From the NCBI RefSeq assembly GCF_021018745.1, contig NZ_CP063845.1:2852001-2916000 (forward strand): a stretch of DNA of 64,000 nt. The letters are read 5' to 3'. This stretch comes from Gloeobacter morelensis MG652769. Its GTDB lineage: Bacteria > Cyanobacteriota > Cyanobacteriia > Gloeobacterales > Gloeobacteraceae. How positions within the stretch are numbered: position 1 is the stretch's first letter; each line of letters begins with the position of its first letter. The position numbers and the translations under genes are program-made. Of the stretch, positions 47,274 to 56,156 are shown one piece after another. The notes beneath the pieces were generated by a model. That model worked only from the letters and a program-made list of their open reading frames with translations. It was not told the DNA's origin and did not search any database.

Positions 47274-48383
47274 ATGACCACGTTCGAGAAAGCCCGCCTC
47301 CAGTCCAGCGAACGCACCCTGCCGGGCCGTTATTGCACCGACCCTGCGATCTTTGATCGAGAGCAATGCGAAATCTTTGCGCGCCGATGGGTTTGTGTCG
47401 GGCGCGCCGAGCAGGCGGGCGGTCCCGGAGAATACTTCCTAGCACAGGTAGCAGGCGAGAGTCTGATGGTCATCCGCGACCACCAGGGCGTGCTGCGGGC
47501 GTTTTATAACCTCTGTCGCCACCGGGGAACCCGGCTATGCAGCGCAACAGCGGGCCGCTTCACCGCTCTGGTGCGCTGCCCCTACCACGCCTGGAGCTAT
47601 CGCCCGGACGGCAGCCTGGCTGCTGCCCCCAACATGGAGCAATCCCCGGACTTCAACCCGGCGGACTATCCGCTCCACCGCTGCCACCTTGCCGAGTGGG
47701 AGGGCTTTGTCTGGCTCAACCTGGCTTCCCAACCGACACCTTTCGAGTCGGTCTTCGCTCCGCTCATCGGCCGCTTCGGTGCCTGGCAACTTTCGGCCCT
47801 CAGGCTTGGGGCGCGCGTCACCTACGACCTGCGCGCCAACTGGAAGCTGATTTTCGAGAACTACAACGAGTGTTATCACTGCCCACCCATCCACCCGCGC
47901 CTGGCGCAGCTGTCCCCCTCCGACAGCGGCCGAAACGACCTGATGGAAGGGCCGTTTCTGGGGGGCTACATGGGCATCCATCCGGGCATGGCTCTGACTG
48001 TCAGCGGCAGCCGTTCGCGCCCGCCCCTGGGCAGCGTCGCAGGCGAGGACCTGCAGCGCGCCTACTACTACACACTCTTTCCCAACCTGCTATTCAGCCT
48101 CCACCCCGACTACGCGATGGTGCATTTTCTGGTACCCCTGGCCCCGGATTCTACCCGGATTGTCTGCGAGTGGTACTTTGACCCGACCCAAATCGCCCAG
48201 CCCGGCTTCGACCCGACCGACGCAGTGGCCCTGTGGGACGAAATCAACCGCCAGGACTGGCAGGTCTGCGAATGGACCCAACAGGGCGTAGCTTCCCGAG
48301 CCTACACCCCCGGCCCCTACGCCCACTCCGAGGGCCTGTGCGCCGCCTTTGACCGGGAATATTTGAAAGCATTGGGTTGTTGA
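47274..48383 (+). CDS. Rieske-type non-haem iron oxygenase, alpha subunit
   Basis: 369 residues. Rieske cluster C-x-H-x17-C-x2-H (CRHRGTRLC... ending RCPYHAW) and the mononuclear iron site in NYNECYHCPPIHP. The family includes choline monooxygenase, carnitine and aromatic ring-hydroxylating oxygenases; the substrate cannot be read here. ATG 47274 has GGAG eight bases upstream. The repeat copy starts directly after its stop codon. It is divergent from the YdiJ-like gene. Confidence 0.9.
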   Translation: MTTFEKARLQSSERTLPGRYCTDPAIFDREQCEIFARRWVCVGRAEQAGGPGEYFLAQVAGESLMVIRDHQGVLRAFYNLCRHRGTRLCSATAGRFTALVRCPYHAWSYRPDGSLAAAPNMEQSPDFNPADYPLHRCHLAEWEGFVWLNLASQPTPFESVFAPLIGRFGAWQLSALRLGARVTYDLRANWKLIFENYNECYHCPPIHPRLAQLSPSDSGRNDLMEGPFLGGYMGIHPGMALTVSGSRSRPPLGSVAGEDLQRAYYYTLFPNLLFSLHPDYAMVHFLVPLAPDSTRIVCEWYFDPTQIAQPGFDPTDAVALWDEINRQDWQVCEWTQQGVASRAYTPGPYAHSEGLCAAFDREYLKALGC

Positions 48384-48684
48384 CAGGTGCCAGGGAAGAC
48401 CGCTGCTTATCAAAATTATGTACAGCGTTCGAATTGCCTTACTTTCAAAGACCTCTGCAACCCAACAACAAGCCATCCCCTTCGTCGCAGTCGACACGCG
48501 TCGTGCAGGCCCTGGAAGAATCAACCGATCCCACCCACACAGTCTCATTCTCACCCTGCCCTAAGTCCGGGGGGTGTCGGGGGGGTGGCACCCCCTCGAC
48601 GCGGGGAGGGGGAGAGCGCGAGAGGGGAACCCGAAGGGGGTGCCGCCTCTCGCCCACAAACTCTCGGGCTAAGCCAACCACCAG
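48384..48684 (+). repeat. About 300-bp dispersed repeat, copy 1
   Basis: Aligns by eye along its full length with the reverse complement of 54238-54539. It begins CAGGTGCCAGGGAA directly after the stop of the Rieske gene and ends GCCAACCACCAG. Two hairpin cores lie inside: GCGAGAGG/CCTCTCGC (48618-48625 with 48646-48653) and a GGGGGTGGCACCCCC palindrome near 48580-48595. No coding frame is convincing. Confidence 0.8.
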
Positions 48685-48943
48685 CGGCGTACCGTCCGAC
48701 TGAACGAGCACCAGATCTCCATCGTCAGCAACCTTGGGCTGGTCCAATCGAGCATGTCCTGCACGCCTGCCATCGCTCCGTCTCGACGCCCAAAACCAGC
48801 CAACTCCCCGCAATCGGAATCATAAATGAAGTGGCGCACTTGGGAAGATATCAGGTGCCAGGGTTCAGGTGTCAAGGAAAAAACGTTGCCTTGAGCTGCC
48901 CCACAGCCGACCGCTAGCCGGGCAAACCCGAGTCCAACAGCGC

Positions 48944-50863
48944 TCAGGCAGCCGAACGACCATGGATAGCCGCATGGAGCGCAAGGAGCAACTCAGGCAG
49001 GGTGAACGGCTTGGTCAAAAAAGCCCGCAGGGCAGGGTGATGGGCTCTGGGCCGCTCGGCGTGGGCAATGCCGCTCATCGCAACCACCGGCAGGTACGGG
49101 TCGATGTCCTGCAGAGCAAAAATTGCCGCCGGGCCGTCCATAGCGGGCATCATCATGTCCATCAGCACCGCGCGCACCGCTCCGCGGTGTCGGCTGACCG
49201 CGGCAATCGCCTCCAGACCGTTGCAGGCACCCACCACCCGGTAGTTGTGGCTTTCGAGCGCCGTGCGGATCACCTCCAGAATGGCCACCTCGTCGTCGAC
49301 TACCAGTACCAGTTCGCCGCAGCCCTCGGGCAGTTCCGCTTGCGCCTCCGGCTCGACTGCGCTCCCCGCCGCCGCCGGCAGGTGCACCCGAAATTCGGTG
49401 CCCCGGCCCGGTTCGCTGTAGACACCGACAAAACCGCCGTGGTGCTTGACGATGCCCAGCACCGTCGAAAGCCCGAGGCCGGTACCCTTGCCCAACTCCT
49501 TGGTGGTAAAAAACGGTTCAAAAATCTTCTCGACAATTTCAGGCGTGATGCCCGTGCCCGTGTCACCGACCGCAACCACCACGTAGGCCCCGGCCACAGC
49601 ATCCGGGATGAGGCGGGCGTAATGCTCGTCTACGATCAAGTTACGGGCGGTGAGGGTGAGCACGCCGCCTGCGGGCATTGCATCGCGGGCATTCACGCAC
49701 AGATTCATCAACACCTGGTACATCTGGGTGGCATCCGCCTGGATAGTCCAGAGATCTTGCTCCGACGCATCGATGCGAATCTCGATCGACTTGGGGAACG
49801 TCTGCCGGACAATCTGCCCCACCTCTCCAAGCAGGTGACGAATCTGTAAAATCGTGCGCCGACCCTCCATACCCCGGGCAAACGAGAGAATCTGGGTGAC
49901 CAGATGGCTGCCGCGGCGCGAATTTTCTTCGAGCATTCTAAGCAGGCGCAAATCCTGCTGGTCGAGGTCCGTCAGCCGCAAAGGCAGCAGTTGGGCCGCT
50001 GCGACGATGGGCGTCAGGATGTTGTTGAGATCGTGGGCGATGCCGCCCGCGAGGGTGCCCAGGCTCTCCAGGCGCTGGGCGCGCAGGAATTTTGCCTCGA
50101 GCTGGTTTTTCTCGGTGATGTCGGTATCGACGGTGAGAATCGACTTGGGACGGCCCTGCTCGTCGCGTACCAGCGTCCAGCGGCTCTGGGTAATCAGTTT
50201 TTTGCCCGAGCGGGTGAATTTGGTCAACTCGCCCTGCCATTCACCGCGCACCACGACGGTTGCGAAGACCTCCTCAGCAGCCAGCCGGGCGTCATCGGCT
50301 CCGGCCCAATGCCCGTAGAGAAGATCGGCCGCGGTTTGGCCCGACGCCTCCACAGCACTCCAGCCGTAGAGGTGCTCCGCCCCTTTGTTCCAGAAGATGA
50401 TCCGGTTATTGAGATTTCTCAGCAAAATCGCGTCGGTGGCAACATCGAGCAGGGCCGCCTGCTCGTGGATCTTTTGCTCGGCGCGCTGTCTTTCGATGGC
50501 GTAGCGGATCGAGCGCACCAATAGTGACCCGGTCACCTGCCCTTTGACCAGATAGTCCTGGGCCCCCAGTTGCATCGCCCCGGTGGCGAGGGTCTCGTCG
50601 TCGAAGCCGGTGAGCACGACAATCGGCAAGGCGGCGGCAAAGGGCTTGAGGGCGATAAGACTGTCGAGGCCGCGGCTGTCCGGCAGCGAGAGATCGAGCA
50701 ACACCACATCGAAGTGCCCGTGGGCCAAGGCGGCGACGGCCTCCTGAAGCCGCCCGGCCTCGTGCCACTCGAAGCGCGCGGCCGGGGCGTCCTTTAAGAT
50801 TTCGCGCAGCAGCCGCATGTCGCCGGGGTTGTCTTCGACCAACAGAATTTTGATCGCCGCCAT
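48944..50863 (-). CDS. Hybrid sensor histidine kinase, REC-PAS-HisKA-HATPase-REC
   Basis: 639 residues. REC domain at the N-terminus ([12 protein letters not shown], phosphorylatable Asp in VVLLDLSLPD), then PAS, then HisKA with GIAHDLNNILTPI, HATPase with DTGTGITPEIVEKIFEPFF and GKGTGLGLS, and a second REC (VLVVDDEVAILEV, VLMDMMMPAMDG). The H-box and G-boxes match the NtrB-like class. ATG 50863 lies five bases after the stop of the upstream response regulator. The arrangement suggests a phosphorelay with that regulator and the kinase further upstream. Confidence 0.93.
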   Translation of the reverse strand: MAAIKILLVEDNPGDMRLLREILKDAPAARFEWHEAGRLQEAVAALAHGHFDVVLLDLSLPDSRGLDSLIALKPFAAALPIVVLTGFDDETLATGAMQLGAQDYLVKGQVTGSLLVRSIRYAIERQRAEQKIHEQAALLDVATDAILLRNLNNRIIFWNKGAEHLYGWSAVEASGQTAADLLYGHWAGADDARLAAEEVFATVVVRGEWQGELTKFTRSGKKLITQSRWTLVRDEQGRPKSILTVDTDITEKNQLEAKFLRAQRLESLGTLAGGIAHDLNNILTPIVAAAQLLPLRLTDLDQQDLRLLRMLEENSRRGSHLVTQILSFARGMEGRRTILQIRHLLGEVGQIVRQTFPKSIEIRIDASEQDLWTIQADATQMYQVLMNLCVNARDAMPAGGVLTLTARNLIVDEHYARLIPDAVAGAYVVVAVGDTGTGITPEIVEKIFEPFFTTKELGKGTGLGLSTVLGIVKHHGGFVGVYSEPGRGTEFRVHLPAAAGSAVEPEAQAELPEGCGELVLVVDDEVAILEVIRTALESHNYRVVGACNGLEAIAAVSRHRGAVRAVLMDMMMPAMDGPAAIFALQDIDPYLPVVAMSGIAHAERPRAHHPALRAFLTKPFTLPELLLALHAAIHGRSAA

Positions 50864-50868
50864 CGCCC

Positions 50869-51318
50869 TCACCTCGGCGGCAGTGTGACGACTGTGAACC
50901 AAAAATCTTCGATCGACCGCACGATCTTAAGAAATGCACCGAAATCGACGGGCTTAGTAATGTAGCAGTTGGCCGCGTCGTTGTAGGCTCTGAGGATATC
51001 CTCCTCCGCCTGGGAAGTGGTGAGGATCACCACCGGAATGCACCTGAGGGAGGTGTTGGATTTGATCTGGGCGAGCACCTCCCGGCCATCTTTTTTGGGC
51101 AGATTCAAATCGAGCAATACCAGGTCCGGACGGCGGGCGCGGACGTACTTGCCCCGCTTCTCGAGGTACGCCAGGGCCTCGGCACCGTCCTCGACGACCT
51201 GCAGACGCACGGGGATCAGACCTTCTGCGAGGGCAATGCGGGTCAAGCGCACATCGCCGGGATTATCCTCGACCAGCAGCACTTCGATGGGACGGTTCGG
51301 GGCGGCGGCACTGCTCAT
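50869..51318 (-). CDS. Single-domain response regulator (Rcp1/CheY-like)
   Basis: 149 residues, one REC domain: acidic pocket [10 protein letters not shown], phosphorylation site [14 protein letters not shown], and the conserved Thr and Lys ([18 protein letters not shown]). The C-terminal pattern ([16 protein letters not shown]) is that of Rcp1, the response regulator of cyanobacterial phytochrome kinases. Its ATG overlaps the upstream kinase stop (ATGA), so it is the direct partner of the kinase. Confidence 0.94.
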   Translation of the reverse strand: MSSAAAPNRPIEVLLVEDNPGDVRLTRIALAEGLIPVRLQVVEDGAEALAYLEKRGKYVRARRPDLVLLDLNLPKKDGREVLAQIKSNTSLRCIPVVILTTSQAEEDILRAYNDAANCYITKPVDFGAFLKIVRSIEDFWFTVVTLPPR

Positions 51319-52952
51319 AGATCACCCGTGGGCTCCGGAAGAGTAAAGAAAAACGTCGATCCGCGGCCGGGCTGCGACTCGACCCAGATGCGCCCGCCGT
51401 GGCGCTCGACAATTTTTTTGCAGATGGCGAGGCCGATGCCGGTGCCGATGTAATCGCCGCGGGGGTGCAGCCGCCGAAAGACGGCAAAGATGCGCTCGCA
51501 GTAGGGCGCTTCGATGCCGATACCGTTGTCGGCCACCGAGAAGACCCACTCCCCTGCGGCGCGGCGCACGCCGATATCGACCTGCGGCGGCTCGGGGCTA
51601 TGGAACTTGAGGGCATTGCCCACCAGATTCTGGAAGACCTGGGCGAGCTGGGTGGCATCGGCGATCACCTTGGGCAGCGCTGCGCGGCTGACGGTGGCGC
51701 CACTTTTTTCGATGGTCGGTTTTAAGTTGGTCAGGGCGTGGTCGAGGGCGGCATCTGCGTCGATGCGGCCGAGCCGCTCGGTGCGGGTGCCGACGCGCGA
51801 GTAGGCCAGCAGATCGTTGATGAGCGTCTGCATCCAGCGCGCCCCATCGACGGCGTAGCCGATAAATTCTTGGGCGTCCGGGTCGAGCTTGTCCTGGTAG
51901 CGCTGCTCCAACAGTTGCAGGTAGCTGCCGATCATCCGCAGGGGCTCCTGCAGATCGTGGGAGGCGACGTAGGCGAACTGCTCAAGGTCGGTGTTGGAGC
52001 GGGCCAGCTCCCGGCGCTGCTGGGTCTCTTGCTCCAACAGTTGCGCCTGGGCGAGGGCGATGCCCATCTGGTCGGCCAACTGCAACAGCAACTCCGTCTC
52101 AAAAGTGCTCCACTGGCGGGGGGCGCTGCACTGGTGGGCGATGAGCAGACCCCACAGTTGCTCGCGCTGCAAAATGGGCACCACCAGATTGGCGCGCACC
52201 GCGAAGCGCCGCAAAAAATCGGCATGGCAGGGCTGGATGGGCGCTGTCTCGATGTCGGCGATGGCGCCGATGCGCCCCTGGCGGTACTGCTCCTGGTAGC
52301 CGTTTCGAAAGCACGGATCGAGGATGTTCTGCCCGAGTGCCACCGGCCAGCCCCCCAGCACCGCCTCCTGCACCACCTGGCCGGTACCGTCCGCCCACAG
52401 CCGGAAGATGAGCACCCGATCGGCAGCCAGCAGCTTTTGCACCTCGTCGACGGACGTGCGCAGGATGGCCTCCAGTTGTAAAGACTGACGAATTTTCAGG
52501 GCAATGTCCGAGAAAAGGCGAATGCGCTGGTTCTGCCGCTGCAACTGCGCCTCGGTCCGCCGTCGCTCGGTGATGTCCGCCACGATGCCCAGCATCCGCA
52601 CCACCGCACCGTCGTCGCCCAGGACCGGCCGGCCTTGGGCTTTCAGCCAGCGCACTTCACCTCCCGGACGGACGACCCGAAATTCGCCGCGCAGCTCCCG
52701 CTTTTGGGCCAGAACTTCGGCAATCTCAGCCGCGACAGGAGCGCGATCTTCTGGGTGCACGCAGGCAAGCAAGGCTTCGCAGGTGCCCGCAAATGTGCCC
52801 GCAGCCAGACCCAATAGCTGCTCCATATTATCGGACCAATACACCCTATTTCCCAGGGCATTCCAATCCCAAGTACCCAGGTGGGCGGCTTCGAGCGCAA
52901 AGTGCAGATGCTTCGTATTCAGGCACATTTGCTCTTTAGATTCCTGGTTCAT
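51315..52952 (-). CDS. PAS-GAF histidine kinase with a DXCF cyanobacteriochrome GAF domain
   Basis: 545 residues. PAS (about 10-130), GAF (about 145-320), HisKA with [11 protein letters not shown], HATPase with [14 protein letters not shown] and [13 protein letters not shown]. The GAF contains DPCF (Cys214), the DXCF motif, and a Cys-His pair (Cys242-His243) followed by [15 protein letters not shown] and [10 protein letters not shown]. In DXCF cyanobacteriochromes the second Cys of the Cys-His site carries the bilin and the DXCF Cys makes a second thioether bond. A blue-absorbing photoreceptor kinase is therefore predicted. The start (52952) is chosen; the region before it is not PAS-like, but ATG 52928 is possible. 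Confidence 0.9.
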   Translation of the reverse strand: MNQESKEQMCLNTKHLHFALEAAHLGTWDWNALGNRVYWSDNMEQLLGLAAGTFAGTCEALLACVHPEDRAPVAAEIAEVLAQKRELRGEFRVVRPGGEVRWLKAQGRPVLGDDGAVVRMLGIVADITERRRTEAQLQRQNQRIRLFSDIALKIRQSLQLEAILRTSVDEVQKLLAADRVLIFRLWADGTGQVVQEAVLGGWPVALGQNILDPCFRNGYQEQYRQGRIGAIADIETAPIQPCHADFLRRFAVRANLVVPILQREQLWGLLIAHQCSAPRQWSTFETELLLQLADQMGIALAQAQLLEQETQQRRELARSNTDLEQFAYVASHDLQEPLRMIGSYLQLLEQRYQDKLDPDAQEFIGYAVDGARWMQTLINDLLAYSRVGTRTERLGRIDADAALDHALTNLKPTIEKSGATVSRAALPKVIADATQLAQVFQNLVGNALKFHSPEPPQVDIGVRRAAGEWVFSVADNGIGIEAPYCERIFAVFRRLHPRGDYIGTGIGLAICKKIVERHGGRIWVESQPGRGSTFFFTLPEPTGDL

Positions 52953-53529
52953 CCTCGACTCTGTCAGTTGTGCGCAATGGATCTCCAGAGGCAGCCCCAG
53001 GTGCAAAACACGCCCCAATATCAATCAGACAAATACGATTCCGTTGGGAGCCTTCAGCTTACCGTAACTTTTTGCTGTCAGCCACGCCGATAGCCTGGTC
53101 TAGAGGTCACTTCACCATCCATCCAAAAACGTGGGCAGGCAGGCCGCGGCAACATTTTGCTATGTCGGGGATACTTTTGTCGGCATCGGCACCCTGTTAA
53201 TCAAATACATGCGGCCTGAATCGCGCCGTCTCCACGCATTTTTCAACGGTGATTATGGATCATCCTCGCCGAGGATTCCCTCGATAAGGATACAGATGCT
53301 GCCTTTGGGTTCCGAATTCGCAACATTGTTCGAGTCTCCCCCCCCGGCGCGGTCTGGCGCAGCAACGCAAAAACGATTATCGTTCTTGATCCTGGGGCAT
53401 GCCAACGGGGGGATCGTCGCCTGGCGCGTGCCCGGCGAAGGACGCAGCTTCGGGCTGCGGCGCTCAAACAAATACTTGAGCAATCGTTTGTTTTTAAGTA
53501 CGATGGGACCATCCCAATCGAGAGTAGCG
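52953..53529. other. Intergenic region between the kinase operon and smtA
   Basis: No gene recognised. It holds the promoter of the kinase operon and, next to smtA, a candidate metal-responsive operator. A frame open from 53131 into smtA exists but shows no protein-like character. Confidence 0.6.
53466..53493. promoter_or_regulatory. Candidate SmtB operator upstream of smtA
   Basis: Inverted repeat AAACAAA ... TTTGTTT (7-bp arms, 14 bases apart) about 36 bp before the smtA ATG. A second dyad TACTT/AAGTA overlaps it (53473-53477 and 53496-53500). SmtB binds imperfect dyads at this place in other cyanobacteria. The exact match to the SmtB consensus is not strong, so this is a candidate only. 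Confidence 0.4.
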
Positions 53530-53694
53530 ATGACCACCGTGACCCAGATGAAATGTGCCTGTGACGCTTGCCTGTGCGTCGTCAACCTGAGTGAATCGAT
53601 CCAGAAGGACGGCAAGTATTTTTGCAGCGACCCGTGCGCCAACGGCCACCCGGACGGTTCCGGCTGCGGGCACACGGGCTGCGAATGCCAGTGA
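53530..53694 (+). CDS. smtA: Cyanobacterial metallothionein SmtA-like
   Basis: 54 residues with nine cysteines: CACDACLC, FCSDPC, and CGHTGCEC. The spacing and the central GKYFCSDPCANGHP match the bacterial metallothionein SmtA, which binds zinc and cadmium. ATG 53530 has GAGAG upstream. It precedes smtB on the same strand, unlike the divergent order in Synechococcus. Confidence 0.95.
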   Translation: MTTVTQMKCACDACLCVVNLSESIQKDGKYFCSDPCANGHPDGSGCGHTGCECQ

Positions 53695-53726
53695 TGCAGT
53701 TGCAGTAGATCGTTCCATCAAGCATT

Positions 53727-53753
53727 CCCCGGTTCCAACTTTGCGAGCCGGGG
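53727..53753 (+). terminator. Weak hairpin after smtA
   Basis: CCCCGG at 53727-53732 pairs with CCGGGG at 53748-53753, followed by TTTG. A possible partial terminator or attenuator between smtA and smtB. Confidence 0.35.
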
Positions 53754-53834
53754 TTTGTCGGCAGAAGCGCTTTAGAATATCCGCGCGGCCACCGCGCTGA
53801 GCTGCTATGGAAGTCGCCAAAGGGTTCAACACCG

Positions 53835-54212
53835 ATGGAAATCTCAAAAATCAACGCCGAGGGTGATGAGACCTGCGAGCACCTTGGATTGCACCCGGAG
53901 GCGGTGGCGCGGGCGGCGCAGCGCGTCGGCGCACTGGCGCACATCGATGCACTGGCGCAGCTATTTGCAGCCTTTGGCGATCCGACCCGACTGCGCATCC
54001 TCACGGCACTGCGCGACGGCGATCTGTGCGTGTGCGATCTGACGGCGGTGCTCGGGATGACCGCCTCGGCAGTTTCCCACCAGTTGCGGCTGTTGCGCAA
54101 TTTGCGGCTGGTGCGCTCGCGCAAAGCCGGCCGGGTTGTTTACTACCGCCTCGATGACGAACACGTCCTTAATTTGCTCGCCCAAGGTGAAGCCCACGTT
54201 CAGCACTACTGA
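53835..54212 (+). CDS. smtB: ArsR/SmtB family metal-sensing repressor
   Basis: 125 residues. N-terminal CEHLGLHPEAV, winged helix with DLCVCDLTAVLGMTASAVSHQL, and a C-terminal helix DDEHVLNLLAQGEAHVQHY carrying the Asp, His and Glu/His residues of the SmtB zinc site (alpha-5). An ArsR-type CVCD pair is also in the recognition region. It lies 140 nt after smtA and presumably represses it until zinc or a similar metal is bound. Confidence 0.93.
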   Translation: MEISKINAEGDETCEHLGLHPEAVARAAQRVGALAHIDALAQLFAAFGDPTRLRILTALRDGDLCVCDLTAVLGMTASAVSHQLRLLRNLRLVRSRKAGRVVYYRLDDEHVLNLLAQGEAHVQHY

Positions 54213-54237
54213 TGCGGTTTCTGCTGAATTTTGAGAT

Positions 54238-54539
54238 CTGGCGGTTGGCTTTGCACGACAATCTGTGGAGCGAGAGGCGGAACCCCCTTCGGGTTCCCCT
54301 CTCGTGCTCTCCCCCTCCCCGCGTCCGGGGCGTGCCACCCCCCGACACCCCCCGGACTTCATGGCACCGCCGGGTACGAGATTTTGTGGGTGGGATCGGT
54401 TCACTCTTATAGGGCCTGCACGATGCGTGTCGACTGCGGCACAGGGGCTTGCTTGTCATTGAGCTGCAAAAGTATCAGGAAGCGAAGCAGTTTAAATACC
54501 ACAACAATTTGATGGACAGCCGGTTTTCCCTGACACCTG
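54238..54539 (-). repeat. About 300-bp dispersed repeat, copy 2 (inverted)
   Basis: Reads on the minus strand from CAGGTGTCAGGGAA at 54539 to GCCAACCGCCAG at 54238, aligning with copy 1. The stem GCGAGAGG/CCTCTCG (54270-54277 with 54298-54304) is extended by GGAACCC/GGGTTCC, and GTCCGGGG/CCCCGGAC forms a second stem. It starts about 26 bp after the smtB stop. Confidence 0.8.
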
Positions 54540-54636
54540 ATTGCAAAGCAAAATACAAATCGAATCAATTACTATTATTCACAATTTCAATTGGTAATTC
54601 TGTGTTTAAATAAATTGACCCGACTGGAGAATAACC

Positions 54637-54795
54637 ATGGATAGCTACGATCCGGTGGCTCTATCTCGGCAAAAGCTGATTCAACAATATCTGGGAAATC
54701 AGCCCCAAGAGACAACGCGAGAAACTACCGAAACCGAATCGGCTCACAAGGAATCCCCCGAGACAAAGCAACAGATCAAAAAGCGTAACCAGTAA
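54637..54795 (+). CDS. Small hydrophilic protein of 52 residues
   Basis: ATG 54637 has GGAG six bases upstream and a clean stop at 54793-54795. The product starts MDSYDPVALSRQKLIQQYLG and ends with a Lys/Gln-rich charged tail. An A+T-rich promoter-like region precedes it. No family is recognised. It lies between the repeat copy and the IS element. Confidence 0.6.
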   Translation: MDSYDPVALSRQKLIQQYLGNQPQETTRETTETESAHKESPETKQQIKKRNQ

Positions 54796-54905
54796 TCCCA
54801 AGTGTGGGCAAATCAATCTCCGGTCACTCTTTGTCTGTTCAAGGGGTGACAGAGTAGCTCACAAACCGGACTGGACAAGCATTCCAGGCATCGCTACATA
54901 GGAAA

Positions 54906-54933
54906 ATGGACTTGGGATGTCGCCCAAGTCCAT
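54906..54933 (+). promoter_or_regulatory. Hairpin in the transposase leader
   Basis: ATGGACTTGGG (54906-54916) pairs perfectly with CCCAAGTCCAT (54923-54933) across a 6-base loop. The first in-frame ATG lies inside it; the likely start at 54945 lies just downstream. IS elements of the IS4 group use such structures to stop read-through transcripts from making transposase. Confidence 0.6.
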
Positions 54934-54944
54934 CCAAAAAAACA

Positions 54945-56096
54945 ATGATGCCTGCATTCTACCAGACCTTCTTCGCACACCTGCTCACTGCGCGACAGTC
55001 TCTGTTTTTGCATTTGCTTGTCGCCACTTTGCAAACCCACAAACAGCTCGCCTTGGGCAAACTCTCCCAGGCACTGCCGCTGCCGATCACTGCCGACAGT
55101 CGCAAGCGCGCTCTCCAACGCTTTCTCACCCTCGACAAACTCAATATTTTCGAGGCTTGGTTCCCATTGGTTTTGTACCTGGTACTGACCCACTTTTCCA
55201 AGACAACCACACTCAAACTGGCGATCGACCGCACCGACTGGTGGCACTACAACGTGCTGACAGTGGCCCTGGTGTGGCATAGACATGCCTTGCCACTCAA
55301 TTGGACCTTGCTCGACCATCCTGGCAACAGTAACCTCGAAGACCAACAACTGTTACTCTCACCGGTTCTGTCTCTACTTTCTGCCTATCGCGTCGTGGTG
55401 TTGGGGGACAGAGAGTTTTGCAGTGTCAAGCTGGCCAATTGGTTGCGCAGTCGAAAGGCCGGCTTTTGCTTGAGATTAAAAATCAGTGAATATATTCGAC
55501 AACAAGGTGCAGACTTTCGCTCGCTAAAGTCTTTGGAACTACAACCTGGAATGTCGATGTTTCTTGGCGGAGTGCGCGTCACCAAAAATCGTAAAAACAA
55601 GGGATTCGAGCCGTTCAATATTGCTTGTATCTGGAAACGAAAAATCCGGAATATGCAACCGGGTGAAGGCTGGTATATTTTGACAGACCGGCCAAAGTTA
55701 CACGAAGCACTTGAGCTGTATGCTGACCGTTGGGGAATCGAAGTTTGGCACAAAGACGTCAAATCCTGTGGCTACCATCTTGAAGAAGTACGCGTCAGTC
55801 AGGAACGGATGATGCGGGTACTGTTGTTAGCATCGATTGCCTGGAGTGCAGCGATGCTCAACGGTCTGCAACTGGAGCGAATAGGGGTGGACAAGTACAC
55901 CGGCAGGGTTCAAGAAAAGCAGCGACGCTTGCGGCGTCACAGCCCTTTTCGGGTTGGCCAGTACGCTTGGCACTGGGCACAGGCGGTGCTGGGTTTGGGT
56001 GACTGGCTCGACAATTTGATAGACACCTGTAGGAACAAAGCCCGGGACTATCGACGCGGGTTGCGGGCTGCAAGGTTGATGCTGAGCGTCACGTAG
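54945..56096 (+). CDS. IS4-family transposase (DDE)
   Basis: 383 residues from the MMPAF start. Catalytic residues: Asp in LAIDRTDW, Asp in VLGDREFCS, and Glu in the YREK motif (YADRWGIEVWHKDVK, Y-x2-R-x3-E-x6-K), the hallmark of IS4. No frameshift or internal stop, so it looks active. A 13-residue longer start at 54906 is inside the hairpin and unlikely. Confidence 0.95.
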   Translation: MMPAFYQTFFAHLLTARQSLFLHLLVATLQTHKQLALGKLSQALPLPITADSRKRALQRFLTLDKLNIFEAWFPLVLYLVLTHFSKTTTLKLAIDRTDWWHYNVLTVALVWHRHALPLNWTLLDHPGNSNLEDQQLLLSPVLSLLSAYRVVVLGDREFCSVKLANWLRSRKAGFCLRLKISEYIRQQGADFRSLKSLELQPGMSMFLGGVRVTKNRKNKGFEPFNIACIWKRKIRNMQPGEGWYILTDRPKLHEALELYADRWGIEVWHKDVKSCGYHLEEVRVSQERMMRVLLLASIAWSAAMLNGLQLERIGVDKYTGRVQEKQRRLRRHSPFRVGQYAWHWAQAVLGLGDWLDNLIDTCRNKARDYRRGLRAARLMLSVT

Positions 56097-56156
56097 CCTT
56101 GTCTGTCACCCCTTGAACTTTGTCTGGACATGTTTTTACACAATTGACTCAGATAT

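Larger units (their letters stand above)
54838..56117 (+). mobile_element. Complete IS4-family insertion sequence
   Basis: 1280 bp bounded by perfect 16-bp terminal inverted repeats (TTCAAGGGGTGACAGA at 54838-54853 and its reverse complement at 56102-56117). It is flanked by a 9-bp direct repeat CTTTGTCTG (54829-54837 and 56118-56126), the target duplication. One transposase gene is intact. The exact duplication and perfect ends suggest a recent insertion. Confidence 0.97.

Noticed and set aside
48445-48813. 122-residue frame across repeat copy 1
   Set aside because: Composed mostly of the repeat; frame not kept in copy 2.
53131-53529. Open frame running into smtA
   Set aside because: No protein-like features; SmtA starts at its own ATG with a ribosome-binding site and has the known length.
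48384-54539. Repeats considered as CRISPR
   Set aside because: Only two copies, inverted and kilobases apart, with no spacer array or cas genes.
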